A stretch of DNA of 64,000 nucleotides from Arthrobacter sp. StoSoilB22 (GCF_019977315.1 NZ_AP024652.1:2790001-2854000); one strand, 5' to 3'. Numbered from the stretch's first letter, positions 8,510-17,652 are shown. A program made the numbers and translations. The notes: a model not told the origin generated them from the sequence alone.

Positions 8510-9580
8510 ATGAGTGTTGAACCTAAATCGCCCGCTGATCCATCCTTCGAGTCCCGTGTCCATGGGTCACTTTTGGGAGGGGCACTGGGTGATTCGCTTG
8601 GCTACGCAGTGGAGTTCGACTCCATCGCCGCGATCCGCGCACGGTATGGTTCCGAGGGCCTGAAGACTTTCGGTCAGCTCGACGGCGCCAGCCACTTCTC
8701 GGACGACACGCAAATGACGCTGTACACCGTTGACGGCCTGGTGGAAGCACTCGAATGGGCCAACGATGGCGTAGCTGCGGACGAGATCGCCTGCCTATGG
8801 CTTGCCTACCTGCGTTGGCTCGCCACCCAGGACGTTGCTGTTGACTCCGCCGCTCCCGTGCCGCAACCGCGGTGGATCGATGCCCAGGAGGTCCTGCGCC
8901 ACCGCCGCGCACCCGGTAACGCCTGCCTCAGCGGTTTGGCAACGGGCACTATGGGAACGGTGGCCCGTCCGGTCAATGCCGACTCCAAAGGGTGTGGCAC
9001 CGTGATGCGTTCAGCCCCGTTTGGACTAATCCCCCACATTTCACGCGAAGCCGTGTACAAGCTCAGTTCGGACGCCGCGTCGTTGACGCACGGACACCCT
9101 TCAGCACGGCTCAGCGCAGCCGCCTTCAGCCTGCTGATCCACAACGTCGTGGCCGGTATGGACGTCCGCACCGCAGCAACCGAGGCGCTCAACTACGTCA
9201 ACGCCGTTCCTACCAAAGCACCCGAACTGGTGGAGCGTCTTGAAGGAGCCTTGCAGTTGTCCCTGCGGCCCGCCCCTCTGGACCCGGAAGAACTGACCAC
9301 AGCACTTGGTGAGGGTTGGATCGCCGAGGAAGCGCTCGCCGTCGGGCTTTACGCGGTGCTGGCAACCAAAGGCGGCACGCCGGCAGAGCACTTCCGCAAC
9401 GCAATCGCCGTGGCCATCAATCACAGTGGCGACAGTGACTCCACAGGGTCCATAACCGGGAACATCCTGGGCGCCTACTATGGTCTGGCATGCTTGCCGG
9501 CCGATTGGCTGGAGGCGCTGGAGGCCCCGGAAGTCATTCGCGGTATGGCGGACAGATTGCTTGCCGTCACCACCGGGTAG
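8510..9580 (+). CDS. ADP-ribosylglycohydrolase family protein
   Basis: Dinuclear Mg-dependent hydrolase of the ADP-ribosylglycohydrolase (DraG/ARH) superfamily, cytosolic, 356 aa. Visible motifs are GGALGDSLGYAVEF (residues 23-36), the metal-binding SDDTQMT (64-70) and the C-terminal HSGDSDSTGSITGN near 305-318, so both halves of the metal site are present. In this family it would remove ADP-ribose from proteins or cleave ADP-ribosylated small molecules; the specific substrate is not predictable. It stands alone, convergent with the DUF4395 gene (7-bp gap). Confidence 0.92.
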   Translation: MSVEPKSPADPSFESRVHGSLLGGALGDSLGYAVEFDSIAAIRARYGSEGLKTFGQLDGASHFSDDTQMTLYTVDGLVEALEWANDGVAADEIACLWLAYLRWLATQDVAVDSAAPVPQPRWIDAQEVLRHRRAPGNACLSGLATGTMGTVARPVNADSKGCGTVMRSAPFGLIPHISREAVYKLSSDAASLTHGHPSARLSAAAFSLLIHNVVAGMDVRTAATEALNYVNAVPTKAPELVERLEGALQLSLRPAPLDPEELTTALGEGWIAEEALAVGLYAVLATKGGTPAEHFRNAIAVAINHSGDSDSTGSITGNILGAYYGLACLPADWLEALEAPEVIRGMADRLLAVTTG

Positions 9581-9587
9581 GTAGTGG

Positions 9588-10175
9588 CTACGCCTTGCGG
9601 AGCGTGACGTTGTTGCAGGCTTCGCACACGTCCTCAGGGATAAGGCCGCGGCGCTGCAGGAAGCCAAAGATCGCGCATCCGAGGCAGAAGCCCACGAATG
9701 CTTCCAGCGAAGCCGCCACGATCAGCAGCGTCAGCAGGATCCAGGCGGCGGGCTGGAAACCGGTGAAAAACAGCACGACGGCGGCACTCGTCAAGGCGGC
9801 GCCGATGCCTTGCGCGAAACGCTTTGGTGGACCGGCAACGAGCTTGGCGTGTCCAAGCCGGGGTGCCAACACCTTCACTGACAGAAGTGCGAGCGGGGAG
9901 ATCCGCGGACCGAACAACACACGGAGCCAGAAGCCCACAGCCAGAGCCACCAGCCCCCAAGCCCAGCCGGTCAAGAGGGTGGCGACGGCCACCGCCACCA
10001 CCAAGCCGGCCGTGATCCGGGCGGCGTACTCGTTAACCGGGTTGGGGAAAGCAAAAACTGCCCGCCAGTCCACCCCGCCGCGTTGAGCAGCGCCGTCAGA
10101 AGTAGCAGCGCCAGCAGAAGTAGCCGCAGCGGCAGGCTGGCGAGCGGGTGCTTGGGGAAGGACTGGTTTGGCCAT
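9588..10175 (-). CDS. DUF4395 integral membrane protein
   Basis: Protein of 195 aa with an Ala/Pro-rich N-terminal tail (about 35 residues), the family block FPNPVNEYAARI and about four TM helices. Cysteine pairs FCLGC and CEAC near the C-terminus are family features and suggest metal or thiol chemistry. DUF4395 proteins are often found with thioredoxin or rhodanese genes, but not here. The ATG is 6 nt after TAGCCT (leaderless pattern). Function unknown. Confidence 0.85.
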   Translation of the reverse strand: MAKPVLPQAPARQPAAAATSAGAATSDGAAQRGGVDWRAVFAFPNPVNEYAARITAGLVVAVAVATLLTGWAWGLVALAVGFWLRVLFGPRISPLALLSVKVLAPRLGHAKLVAGPPKRFAQGIGAALTSAAVVLFFTGFQPAAWILLTLLIVAASLEAFVGFCLGCAIFGFLQRRGLIPEDVCEACNNVTLRKA

Positions 10176-10181
10176 GCCCCA

Positions 10182-10187
10182 AGGCTA
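10182..10187 (-). promoter_or_regulatory. Leaderless-type -10 (TAGCCT)
   Basis: TAGCCT on the minus strand lies 6 nt before the DUF4395 ATG; no ribosome site is present. Confidence 0.6.
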
Positions 10188-10253
10188 GGAGTGCGGCTCT
10201 CCCAGCGGATAGCTTTGTTGCGCAGTATGAACTGCTGACCGCGTGGTTGGAAG

Positions 10254-11264
10254 CTATGCGCCGCCCACCATCTGCAGGAATTCACCTTCGGAGACAACCT
10301 CGATTTGCTGGCCCTTGGCGTGCAGCTCCAGGACGCGCTTGGCCTTGCCTGTGAGGCGGCCTGCGCGCAAGTCACCTGCCACGAAACCGTCACCAACTAT
10401 CAGCACAGTAGTCCGCGCTGTTACCCGGCTTTCGGGACGTGCTCCCATGTCCGCGGCCCGTGACTTCGCCTCCGGCCTGGTGATGGCGAGGTCGCCCGTG
10501 AACACCACGGTCTGCCCGAAAAGCGGATGTCCGGGTTCAGCGGAAGGGTTGGGCAACGGGTTGGGTCCCTCCTCCGGCCAGGCCTGGAAGCTTCCTGCAA
10601 CGCCCAGTGCGCGTTCGAGCGTACGTTCGGCGGCGCTTCGGGTCCGTGCCGCGAGCGCGGACATGGTCGCCTTGGAGAGGCCATGCGCGGGATCGAAGGC
10701 GGGTTGCTGTGGCAGGTTCAGGCCGAGGGATAGGTAGAGTTCGGCGATGCTGTTGGCGTTGTTCCGCCTGGCAATGTCCACCAGAATGCCGGCGCAAGCG
10801 CGGGCATCTTCCGCGGCGTCGTGGTGGTTGACCAAGGGAACCCCGGCTTCCTCGGCGGCGTAAGGCAGGGAATTTGAAACCAGTGAATAGCAGCGGCGGG
10901 AGAGCATGACCGTGCACACATAGTCGTAAGCGGGTCCGGCAAGGCCGGAGACTTCCAGTCCTGAGCGAATCACGCCGAGGTCGAAGGCTGCATTGTGGGC
11001 GGCGAGTACGTCGTTGCCAATGAAGGCGCCGATTTCCGGGAAGAGTTCACCGAAGCGGGGGCGCCCCGCCACGTCTTCGGCACGGATCCCGTGGATTCGG
11101 GTGTTGTGGAACTCGAAATGATCATGGTTCTCCGGCGGGCGCATGAGCCAGGAGGCTTCCTCCACCACGACGCCGCCACGGACTTTGCTGAGGCCCACCG
11201 AACACGGCGACCCCCGGAAGCCGTTGGCTGTTTCAAAGTCGATCGCCGTAAAGTCCAATGCCAC
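10254..11264 (-). CDS. DEDDh 3'-5' exonuclease (DnaQ-like) fused to a BRCT domain
   Basis: Exonuclease of the DNA polymerase III epsilon superfamily, 336 aa. The DEDDh residues are visible: D9 and E11 in IDFETAN, the Asp in AHNAAFDLG (about residue 100), and HHDAAEDARA (about 147-156). After a linker comes a C-terminal BRCT domain (GQTVVFTGDL through the end), like that of NAD-dependent ligase. It lacks polymerase-binding motifs, so a repair or proofreading-accessory role is inferred. The start is GTG, 6 nt after TAATCT. Confidence 0.9.
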   Translation of the reverse strand: MALDFTAIDFETANGFRGSPCSVGLSKVRGGVVVEEASWLMRPPENHDHFEFHNTRIHGIRAEDVAGRPRFGELFPEIGAFIGNDVLAAHNAAFDLGVIRSGLEVSGLAGPAYDYVCTVMLSRRCYSLVSNSLPYAAEEAGVPLVNHHDAAEDARACAGILVDIARRNNANSIAELYLSLGLNLPQQPAFDPAHGLSKATMSALAARTRSAAERTLERALGVAGSFQAWPEEGPNPLPNPSAEPGHPLFGQTVVFTGDLAITRPEAKSRAADMGARPESRVTARTTVLIVGDGFVAGDLRAGRLTGKAKRVLELHAKGQQIEVVSEGEFLQMVGGA

Positions 11265-11270
11265 TGGACA

Positions 11271-11276
11271 AGATTA
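11271..11276 (-). promoter_or_regulatory. Leaderless-type -10 (TAATCT)
   Basis: TAATCT on the minus strand, then TGTCCA, then the GTG of the exonuclease-BRCT gene (6-nt spacing). This supports the GTG as the real start. Confidence 0.6.
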
Positions 11277-11281
11277 CAGCC

Positions 11282-11324
11282 GAAAAAGGCCGCCCTTGCC
11301 GATTTGCACGGCGGGGCGGCCCTT
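11282..11324 (-). terminator. Intrinsic terminator of the ytr-like ABC operon
   Basis: Read on the minus strand, AAGGGCCGCCC pairs (one bulge) with GGGCGGCC across a short loop and is followed directly by TTTTT. It lies 37 bp after the permease stop and 17 bp before the exonuclease start. Confidence 0.8.
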
Positions 11325-11360
11325 CCGGCCTGCATTGTGGTCAACGTGACATTTGGGCCT

Positions 11361-12047
11361 CTATGGAGTGGCCCTGCGCAGGGTTGCATAGGAACCTGCT
11401 GCGAGGACTACGCAAAGGAGCGCCGTCCATCCGCTGATGCTCAGGGGCGACTGTTGGGCAAACCAGTTGCCCACGTACCCCCACCATTCGGCCAATGTTG
11501 CCAAAGCTGCCAGGCCAATCAGGACCAACCCCGTGCCCAGGGTTGAGATGAGGGTGCCTGTGGTTCCCCAGCGCTTGAAAATGGTGGCGAACCAGAATCC
11601 GACAATAAACATGAACATCATGACCACGAAGAAGAATGCTGCGGTGGAGTACAAGGGGCCCTCGGTTACCCATGGAATGTTGAAGAAGTACCCATATACT
11701 CCCCAGCCGGTGGTTGCCTTCTCAATGACGCCACCGATCAGGTAAAGCGCCGTCATCCCCAGGGCAATGAGGGAGAACAGGCCCAGGGTCCCCAGGTAGA
11801 AGGCCCTCCGGCTGATGCTCAGACCCTGCGAAAACGGGAAGACCAAGGTCATGCTTTGGATGCCGAGGACCAGGAAGTACCACAGGGGTGCCTGGCTTCC
11901 GCCACCGTTTTTTCCTTCGGTGACTGGGATCAGCGCGAAGATGGCGATCGACATCAGGAACGATGCCGCCAGGATGGTCAAGGGCCATCCGATGTATGTC
12001 CACTTGTTGATCAGCTGCATCCGGGCAACTGCTACGGTCCTGCTCAT
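11361..12047 (-). CDS. ABC transporter permease of a YtrA-type operon
   Basis: Membrane protein of 228 aa with about six TM helices and no recognisable enzymatic motif. It is the last gene of a three-gene operon; its start overlaps the ATPase stop by 4 bp. The N-terminus (MSRTVAVARMQLINKWTYIGWPL) is typical of ABC-2 type permeases. Such GntR-ATPase-permease operons usually respond to cell-envelope stress or cell-wall-active peptides; that role is inferred from family context. Confidence 0.8.
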   Translation of the reverse strand: MSRTVAVARMQLINKWTYIGWPLTILAASFLMSIAIFALIPVTEGKNGGGSQAPLWYFLVLGIQSMTLVFPFSQGLSISRRAFYLGTLGLFSLIALGMTALYLIGGVIEKATTGWGVYGYFFNIPWVTEGPLYSTAAFFFVVMMFMFIVGFWFATIFKRWGTTGTLISTLGTGLVLIGLAALATLAEWWGYVGNWFAQQSPLSISGWTALLCVVLAAGSYATLRRATP

Positions 12048-12982
12048 CGCCTTGCCTCCAACGTGTCATCGGCGAAATCGTTTGTTTTTGACGCGGCTCC
12101 GGTGGCTCCCGGTCCCGCCATGGTCTTGCGGACTACCAGCTGCTGCAGGGAGACGGGCGAGAGCTCCAGGCCCAACTCCTGCGCTTCGGCACGATCGCGG
12201 CTGCCCAGCGCCTCATCCACAGTCACTGATGCCAGGGAACCGAGGGTTTCGCGATGCAGGATCTTCCGGCCGGCCAGGAACGTGTCCACCTTTTCGGCGG
12301 AGCCCGAGACAGTCACAGCCGAACCCCGGATTTCTTCGGCGTCGGCGTCCATGATGATCCGTCCCCTGTCAATGACCACAACATGTTCCAGGAGGTTCGC
12401 TACCTCGTCGATCAGGTGGGAGGACAGGATGATGGTCCGCGGGTGTTCTGCATAATCTTCCACGAGGCGGTCGTAGAACAGTTGGCGGGCCACGGCGTCA
12501 AGGCCGAGGTAGGGCTCATCGAAGAACGTCAGCTCGGCGCGCGAGGCGAGGCCGATGATGACTCCCACCGCGGACAACTGGCCGCGGGAGAGTTTCTTGA
12601 TCCTTCGCTTGAGGGGAAGCTGGAAATCTTCTGCCAGGCGGTCAGCGAAGTCCTGGTCCCAGTTCTTGTAGAAAAGTGCGGCGGAGCGGAAGGCGTGCTG
12701 CGGATGGAAGTCCTCAGGATACTTCTGCGATTCCCGGATGAAGCAGATCCGGGACAACACGGCGTCGTTCTCGTAGGCGCTGGCGCCGAAGACGAGCGCT
12801 TCACCGGACGTGGCAAAGGCCTGCGCGGTCAGAATGGACATCAAGGTGGTCTTACCTGCGCCGTTGCGCCCAAGCAATCCGTAGATGCGGTTGGCCGTCA
12901 GGCTCAGATTGACGTTGTCCAGCGCGTTGAGTTCCTTGTAATGCTTGACCAGATGACGGGCCTCGATGATGGTCTCGTTCAC
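12044..12982 (-). CDS. ABC transporter ATP-binding protein of a YtrA-type operon
   Basis: Nucleotide-binding subunit, 312 aa. Walker A GRNGAGKTT is near residues 38-46, a signature LSRGQ (instead of LSGGQ) near 135, Walker B ELTFFDEPYLGLD near 153-165 and the switch His (SSHLIDE) near 190. The C-terminal 80 residues form a DUF4162-like regulatory extension. It overlaps the GntR gene by 4 bp upstream and the permease by 4 bp downstream, giving tight translational coupling. Confidence 0.92.
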   Translation of the reverse strand: MNETIIEARHLVKHYKELNALDNVNLSLTANRIYGLLGRNGAGKTTLMSILTAQAFATSGEALVFGASAYENDAVLSRICFIRESQKYPEDFHPQHAFRSAALFYKNWDQDFADRLAEDFQLPLKRRIKKLSRGQLSAVGVIIGLASRAELTFFDEPYLGLDAVARQLFYDRLVEDYAEHPRTIILSSHLIDEVANLLEHVVVIDRGRIIMDADAEEIRGSAVTVSGSAEKVDTFLAGRKILHRETLGSLASVTVDEALGSRDRAEAQELGLELSPVSLQQLVVRKTMAGPGATGAASKTNDFADDTLEARR

Positions 12983-13380
12983 AGGGCCGCGCTCCTTTCC
13001 TTGTCTGTCCCGGTGTCCGGGGCCAGCCCGGAATTGCGTTCGATCATGGTGTTCAGCTGCTCTGCCGAAATGCCCAGCTTCCGGGCCTCCACTGCCAGCG
13101 GCTTGACGTACTGCTCAACAAACTCTTCGGTGCGGCGCGCTATCAGCTGGGCGCGGGCTCCTGTGGCGACGAACATCCCTATCCCCCTGCGTTTGTAGAG
13201 AATTCCCGAATCCACCAGCACGTTCACGCCTTTGGCGGCGGTTGCTGGGTTGATGCGGTGGAAGGCCGCGAACTCATTGGTGGAGGGCACCTGGGATTCC
13301 TCTGCCATGGTGCCGTCCACGATGCCGTTCTCGATGAGTTCGGCGATCTGCAAGAAGATCGGCTTGCTGTCATCGATCAT
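12979..13380 (-). CDS. GntR-family regulator, YtrA subfamily
   Basis: Repressor-type protein of 133 aa with an N-terminal winged helix-turn-helix (PIFLQIAELIENGIVDG through GVNVLVDSGILYKRRGIGMFV) and only a short C-terminal tail of about 45 residues, as in YtrA/CGxxx proteins that control ABC operons. The ATG at 13380 is preferred; a GTG three codons upstream (13389) is an alternative. A consensus promoter and an inverted-repeat operator lie just upstream, which points to autoregulation. Confidence 0.88.
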   Translation of the reverse strand: MIDDSKPIFLQIAELIENGIVDGTMAEESQVPSTNEFAAFHRINPATAAKGVNVLVDSGILYKRRGIGMFVATGARAQLIARRTEEFVEQYVKPLAVEARKLGISAEQLNTMIERNSGLAPDTGTDKERSAAL

Positions 13381-13396
13381 GAGCTCCACCGCCTCA

Positions 13397-13420
13397 TTGG
13401 TTCATTACTCATGTAACCAA
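13397..13420. promoter_or_regulatory. Putative YtrA-type operator
   Basis: Perfect outer arms TTGGTT (13397-13402) and AACCAA (13415-13420) flank an inner TTAC-N4-GTAA type palindrome. It lies immediately downstream of the -10 and would cover the transcription start of the GntR-ABC operon. Binding by the GntR protein is inferred. Confidence 0.55.
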
Positions 13421-13447
13421 CCATACAACTGACAGACCTAGTGTCAA
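13420..13447 (-). promoter_or_regulatory. Sigma-A-type promoter of the GntR-ABC operon
   Basis: On the minus strand TTGACA (13442-13447) and TATGGT (13420-13425) are separated by 16 bp. This is the clearest -35/-10 promoter in the window; the operator abuts the -10. Confidence 0.65.
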
Positions 13448-13483
13448 GAGGTCCCCGGGAAAAATACGACGACGGCCGTCAAG

Positions 13484-13489
13484 TAGGCT
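13484..13489 (+). promoter_or_regulatory. Leaderless-type -10 (TAGGCT) for dedA
   Basis: TAGGCT, then TGATGG, then the GTG at 13496: 6-nt spacing. It supports the GTG over a later in-frame ATG (13565) that has no ribosome site. Confidence 0.6.
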
Positions 13490-13495
13490 TGATGG

Positions 13496-14272
13496 GTGAT
13501 CTTCTCTGCGATAAGCGACCTTGCCGTATCCACTTTCGGGGGCGCGGGCCCGGTACAGCCGCCTATGGCTTCGTTCCTGCCGGACTGGTTGAACCCCGAC
13601 GTCTTCCTCCGTGATTCACCCCTGGGGCCGTGGGTGGTCCTTCTGGTCTGCGCCATTGTGTTCGCAGAAACGGGCCTCCTGGTGGGGTTCTTCCTTCCCG
13701 GCGACTCGATGCTGTTCACGGCGGGACTCCTGGTCTCCACGGGTGCCATCGAGTTCAATCTTTGGGCCATGTGCGGCATGATCATCGTGGCCGCGATCAT
13801 TGGCAACCAGACCGGCTATCTCATTGGGTCCAAGGCCGGCCCTGCCATCTTTAATAAGCCGGATTCCAGGCTTTTCAAGAAGGAAAACGTGGAGAGCGCC
13901 CACGCATTCTTCGAAAAGCACGGCGGCAAGGCCTTGATTCTGGCGCGCTTCGTGCCCATCATCCGCACGTTCGTGCCGGTGATCGTGGGCGTGGCTCAGA
14001 TGGACAAGCGTAAGTTCTTCCTCTTCAACGTCATCGGTGCCGTCCTGTGGGGCGGCGGCGTTACCCTGCTCGGCGCATGGCTTGGCCAGTTTGAGTGGGT
14101 TGGAAACAACATCGACATCATCTTCATCGTCATCGTCCTGATCTCAGTCATCCCGATCTTCATTGAGATCGGGCGTGGATTCATGGCCAAGCGCCGGGCC
14201 GCTGCCGAAGGCACGGACCCTGTGGAGGAATTCATCGACGAACACGAGGGCGGCAAGCACAGCGAGCACTAA
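13496..14272 (+). CDS. DedA family membrane protein
   Basis: DedA/SNARE-associated membrane protein of 258 aa. The family includes undecaprenyl-phosphate and phospholipid flippases important for envelope homeostasis. Visible features are GLLVGFFLPGDSMLF (re-entrant loop with the conserved acidic residue, about 54-68), the block ARFVPIIRTFVPVIVGVAQM around residues 145-165 with essential Arg residues, and TM helices to about 225, followed by a charged tail. GTG start with leaderless promoter pattern. Monocistronic, ending at a strong bidirectional terminator. Confidence 0.93.
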   Translation: MIFSAISDLAVSTFGGAGPVQPPMASFLPDWLNPDVFLRDSPLGPWVVLLVCAIVFAETGLLVGFFLPGDSMLFTAGLLVSTGAIEFNLWAMCGMIIVAAIIGNQTGYLIGSKAGPAIFNKPDSRLFKKENVESAHAFFEKHGGKALILARFVPIIRTFVPVIVGVAQMDKRKFFLFNVIGAVLWGGGVTLLGAWLGQFEWVGNNIDIIFIVIVLISVIPIFIEIGRGFMAKRRAAAEGTDPVEEFIDEHEGGKHSEH

Positions 14273-14293
14273 GCTCCCTGAACCCTGAAACAC

Positions 14294-14325
14294 AAAAGGC
14301 ACCCCGCAACAGCGGGGTGCCTTTT
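14294..14325. terminator. Bidirectional intrinsic terminator between dedA and rdgB
   Basis: Perfect 14-bp arms (14294-14307 and 14312-14325) around a 4-nt loop, with AAAA on one side and TTTT on the other. It serves the convergent dedA and rdgB transcripts. Confidence 0.9.
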
Positions 14326-14341
14326 CGCGTAGGGGAAGAAG

Positions 14342-15004
14342 CTACGTGGCGTTGGGCCCGGACAACGCCGCGACGATCGCGGGAAGCAGTGCACGGAACG
14401 CCTGTCCACGGTGGCTGATGGCGTTCTTCTCCTCCGAGCTCAATTCCGCACAGCTGCGGTTCATCCCGGCCGGCTGCAGTATGGGGTCATAGCCGAAGCC
14501 ACCTTCGCCACGGGGTTCACGCAGCAACGTCCCTTCCAACTGGCCGTACTCCACCGTCTCCTGGGCAATTCCGTCCGGACCCGGCACCGCCAATGCAGCT
14601 GCGCATACAAACGCAGCTGAGCGGAAAGCGTCCGGAACATCGGAGAGCTGTGCCAGCAACAAGTTCAGGTTGCCGATGTCATCACCATGCGTGCCGGACC
14701 ATCGCGCCGAGAAAATACCCGGAGCCCCGCCCAGGACATCAACGGCCAATCCCGAATCGTCGGCGATGGCCACCAGGCCGGTCGCCTCCGCCACCGCTCT
14801 GGCCTTGAGGAGGGAATTCTCAGCAAAGGTGACACCGGTTTCGGCAACATCCGGGGCACCTGCCGCAGCGGCGTCCACCACTTGGGTGTCGACGTCGAGA
14901 CCCGGCACCTGGCCCCGCAACAGTTCCCGGAGTTCCTTCAGCTTGCCCTTGTTGTGTGTTGCCAGGACGAGGCGTGGAGCACCAGAGGCCTGTGCGCTGC
15001 TCAC
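14342..15004 (-). CDS. rdgB: Non-canonical purine NTP pyrophosphatase (RdgB/HAM1)
   Basis: Hydrolyses dITP, XTP and similar damaged nucleotides to monophosphates, keeping them out of DNA and RNA. The motifs [12 protein letters not shown] (residues 13-24), [20 protein letters not shown] (about 80-100) and [11 protein letters not shown] (about 163-173) are intact; 220 aa is normal. The start overlaps the rph stop by 4 bp. Last gene of the murI-Rv1339-like-rph-rdgB cluster. Confidence 0.95.
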   Translation of the reverse strand: MSSAQASGAPRLVLATHNKGKLKELRELLRGQVPGLDVDTQVVDAAAAGAPDVAETGVTFAENSLLKARAVAEATGLVAIADDSGLAVDVLGGAPGIFSARWSGTHGDDIGNLNLLLAQLSDVPDAFRSAAFVCAAALAVPGPDGIAQETVEYGQLEGTLLREPRGEGGFGYDPILQPAGMNRSCAELSSEEKNAISHRGQAFRALLPAIVAALSGPNAT

Positions 15005-15759
15005 GGGGCTTCGGCCAGCGTCTCGCGCTGGATGGCGGACAACTGGGTGGTGCCCAGCAGTGCGAGGTCCAACAGGGCGTTGAGCTCGTCGCGATCGAAC
15101 GGAGCGCCTTCCGCAGTGCCCTGAACTTCCACGAACTTCCCCGAACCGGTCACCACAACATTCATGTCCGTCTCCGCGCGAACGTCTTCCACATACGGCA
15201 GATCCAGCATGGGAACGCCGTCGATGATGCCCACGGACACTGCCGCAATGGTGTCCACCAGGGGCTCCGCGTTGCGGGCAATGAGCTTGTTCTCCCGGGC
15301 AAAGCGGATAGCTTCCGCCAGCGCCACGTATGCGCCGGTGATCGCGGCGGTGCGTGTGCCACCGTCGGCCTGCAGGACATCACAGTCCAGAACGATCGTG
15401 TTTTCGCCCAGTGCCTTGGTGTCGATGATGGAGCGCAGCGAGCGGCCAATGAGGCGCGAGATCTCATGCGTGCGCCCACCGATCTTGCCCTTGACGGATT
15501 CACGGTCCGAACGGGTGTTTGTGGCGCGCGGCAGCATGGCGTACTCGGCCGTGACCCATCCGCGGCCTTCGCCCTTGAGCCAACGGGGCACACCTTCAGT
15601 CAGGGAAGCGGTGCACAGAACCCGGGTGTTGCCGAATTCGATCAGTGCCGAGCCCTCGGCCTGCTTCGACCAGCCGCGGGTGATGCTGATGGGTCGCAGT
15701 TGATCGGGGGTCCGGCCATCGGCGCGGATGACGGGAGTGGCTGTAGCTTCAGAAGTCAT
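15001..15759 (-). CDS. rph: Ribonuclease PH
   Basis: Phosphorolytic 3'-5' exoribonuclease that trims tRNA 3' ends, 252 aa. Family motifs: [18 protein letters not shown] (about residues 66-83), the phosphate-binding NTRSDRE, and [20 protein letters not shown]. It has its own leaderless-type promoter (TAAGCT, 6 nt before the ATG) in the 65-bp gap after the phosphodiesterase gene, and it is coupled to rdgB by a 4-bp overlap. Confidence 0.96.
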   Translation of the reverse strand: MTSEATATPVIRADGRTPDQLRPISITRGWSKQAEGSALIEFGNTRVLCTASLTEGVPRWLKGEGRGWVTAEYAMLPRATNTRSDRESVKGKIGGRTHEISRLIGRSLRSIIDTKALGENTIVLDCDVLQADGGTRTAAITGAYVALAEAIRFARENKLIARNAEPLVDTIAAVSVGIIDGVPMLDLPYVEDVRAETDMNVVVTGSGKFVEVQGTAEGAPFDRDELNALLDLALLGTTQLSAIQRETLAEAP

Positions 15760-15765
15760 GGTTCA

Positions 15766-15771
15766 AGCTTA
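15766..15771 (-). promoter_or_regulatory. Leaderless-type -10 (TAAGCT) for rph
   Basis: TAAGCT on the minus strand, 6 nt before the rph ATG; no ribosome site. Confidence 0.6.
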
Positions 15772-15824
15772 GCCAAGCTGACGGCACCACCCCGACGCCG
15801 GGTAGGGCTGAAGATGGCGTGAGG

Positions 15825-16622
15825 CTAGATCGTGTAGTGGACTCCGGCAACCGCCACTGCCACGTCACCGGTGAAGACCGGTTTAGCTTCGGACAACACT
15901 TTGGTCTGCGAGGTCCATACAGGGATGTGCGTGAGGAGGAGTCGCTTGGCACCGGCATTCATGGCAGCCTCACCTGCACGCTTGCCCGTGAGGTGGACGT
16001 CCTTGATGCCGTCATCCCTGCCTTCCTCGAATGCCGCCTCGCACAGGAACAAGTCCGAGCCCCTCGCGGCGTCCTCGAGTCCCTGGCAGGAATCCGTATC
16101 CCCCGAATAGGTCAGGACCTTGGTGACGGGAAGGCCGTCCTTGCCCGGTTCCGTAGCGGTGACGCGCAAGGCATAGGCCTCTTCAACGGGGTGGTTGACG
16201 GCGAAAGGGGTCACGGTGAAGGGACCCACCGTCACCGGCTTGAGCTCGGTCCAGTTGGTAAAGTCGAATTCCTCGTGCATGCCGGGATCGAGATCCAGCC
16301 CGTAGGCGGTGGCCATCCTGTCCGCAGTGGCTGCAGGTCCCCACACCGGCAGGCGATCCCTGCCCCAGCCGCCCGGCTTCCAACGAACCGCTACGTGAAG
16401 GCCGCAGAGGTCCATGCAGTGATCAGGATGCAAGTGCGTGAGGAAGATCGCGTCGATGTCTTCCAGATCCGTATAGCGCTGGATGGCACCCAAAGCTCCG
16501 CTGCCCAGGTCCATCACGATCTTCCACTCGCGCTCACCGTCGTGCGCTGTCACCAGATAGCACGACGCCGGCGAGCCAGGGCCGGGGAACGAGCCCGTGC
16601 AGCCCACGATGGTCAGCTTCAC
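15825..16622 (-). CDS. Metallo-beta-lactamase-fold hydrolase, Rv1339-like cyclic-nucleotide phosphodiesterase
   Basis: MBL-fold enzyme of 265 aa with the metal motif [11 protein letters not shown] (about residues 60-70), a later metal-ligand segment [10 protein letters not shown] (about 174-183) and a C-terminal LLLTHIPVW. Position between murI and rph is the same as Rv1339 of M. tuberculosis, an atypical cyclic-AMP-degrading phosphodiesterase, so that activity is the best guess. The N-terminus ([20 protein letters not shown]) matches that family. Start overlaps the murI stop by 4 bp. Confidence 0.85.
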   Translation of the reverse strand: MKLTIVGCTGSFPGPGSPASCYLVTAHDGEREWKIVMDLGSGALGAIQRYTDLEDIDAIFLTHLHPDHCMDLCGLHVAVRWKPGGWGRDRLPVWGPAATADRMATAYGLDLDPGMHEEFDFTNWTELKPVTVGPFTVTPFAVNHPVEEAYALRVTATEPGKDGLPVTKVLTYSGDTDSCQGLEDAARGSDLFLCEAAFEEGRDDGIKDVHLTGKRAGEAAMNAGAKRLLLTHIPVWTSQTKVLSEAKPVFTGDVAVAVAGVHYTI

Positions 16623-17650
16623 AGGTCACGTCCCATGGTTGTTCCGGTGCCGCGACTGAGCGTCTCTTCGGGCTGGACGAAGTACGAGCGGCGGGAGAGC
16701 CCGGATCCGGACCGTGCTGCTTCGAGCATCTCGGGAGTTATTCGAGCCAGGCTGCCTGTGGGGTACTGGGCCGCGACGTGGTCCACATGCTTTACGGAGA
16801 GGACTTCCGGCCCCAGGAAGCGGCGGGCCAGAGTCTCGAATTGGGTAGCATCACCGGTAGCTATGAATTCGTGGCTCGGTGCCCGCGTCTCTGTCCGCTG
16901 AATGCCGTGGTTGGCCAACGCGCGGTAGACGTCTTTGGCCGTCTCCTCGGCACTGGAAACCAGCGTGACGTCCTCCCCCATGACGAATGAAATGACACCA
17001 GTCAGCAGCGGGTAGTGGGTGCAGCCAAGGACAACAGTGTCCACTCCGGCGACTCTGAGGGGCTCGAGGTACTCATTGGCAGCAGCCAGGAGCTCGGGGC
17101 CCGTGGTGATTCCGGCTTCCACGAACTCCACGAATGCCGGGCAGGCCACGGACGTGATGCTAAGGTCCGGGGCGGCAGCAAAAGTGTCCTCATAGGCTCT
17201 CGAACCCACGGTGGCCGAGGTTCCAATAACACCAATCTTGCCGGAACGGGTGGCCGAGACAGCGCGCCGGACTGCCGGCTGGATCACTTCGATCACCGGG
17301 ATGCCATAGCGGGCGGTATAGCGTTCCCTGGCATCGCGGAGCACCGCGGCGGAGGCCGAGTTGCACGCAATGGTCAGCAACTTAACGCCCGAATCCACGA
17401 GTTCGTCCATGACGCCCAGCGCGTTCGCGCGAACTTCGGCAATAGGCAGCGGACCGTAGGGGCCGTTAGCGGTATCGCCCACGTAAAGGATTGATTCGTT
17501 GGGGAGCTGGTCAATGATGGACCGTGCAACAGTCAGCCCGCCCACGCCTGAATCAAAGATGCCGATCGGCCGTGTCCCTAGGAGTTCCCCATTGCCAATG
17601 GGGGCATTACTGCCCAACGCGCCGATGGGTGAGCCCGAATCTGAAGTCAT
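16619..17650 (-). CDS. murI: Glutamate racemase
   Basis: Makes D-glutamate for peptidoglycan. Substrate and catalytic motifs are present: [14 protein letters not shown] (after about 28 extra residues), catalytic cysteines in TIACNSASA and LGCTHYPLL. The chosen ATG (17650) gives 343 aa; an ATG at 17689 with GGAGAG 10 nt upstream, or one at 17740, would add residues that are not family-like. The C-terminal 70 residues extend beyond the usual racemase fold. First gene of the murI to rdgB cluster. Confidence 0.92.
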   Translation of the reverse strand: MTSDSGSPIGALGSNAPIGNGELLGTRPIGIFDSGVGGLTVARSIIDQLPNESILYVGDTANGPYGPLPIAEVRANALGVMDELVDSGVKLLTIACNSASAAVLRDARERYTARYGIPVIEVIQPAVRRAVSATRSGKIGVIGTSATVGSRAYEDTFAAAPDLSITSVACPAFVEFVEAGITTGPELLAAANEYLEPLRVAGVDTVVLGCTHYPLLTGVISFVMGEDVTLVSSAEETAKDVYRALANHGIQRTETRAPSHEFIATGDATQFETLARRFLGPEVLSVKHVDHVAAQYPTGSLARITPEMLEAARSGSGLSRRSYFVQPEETLSRGTGTTMGRDL

Positions 17651-17652
17651 AA

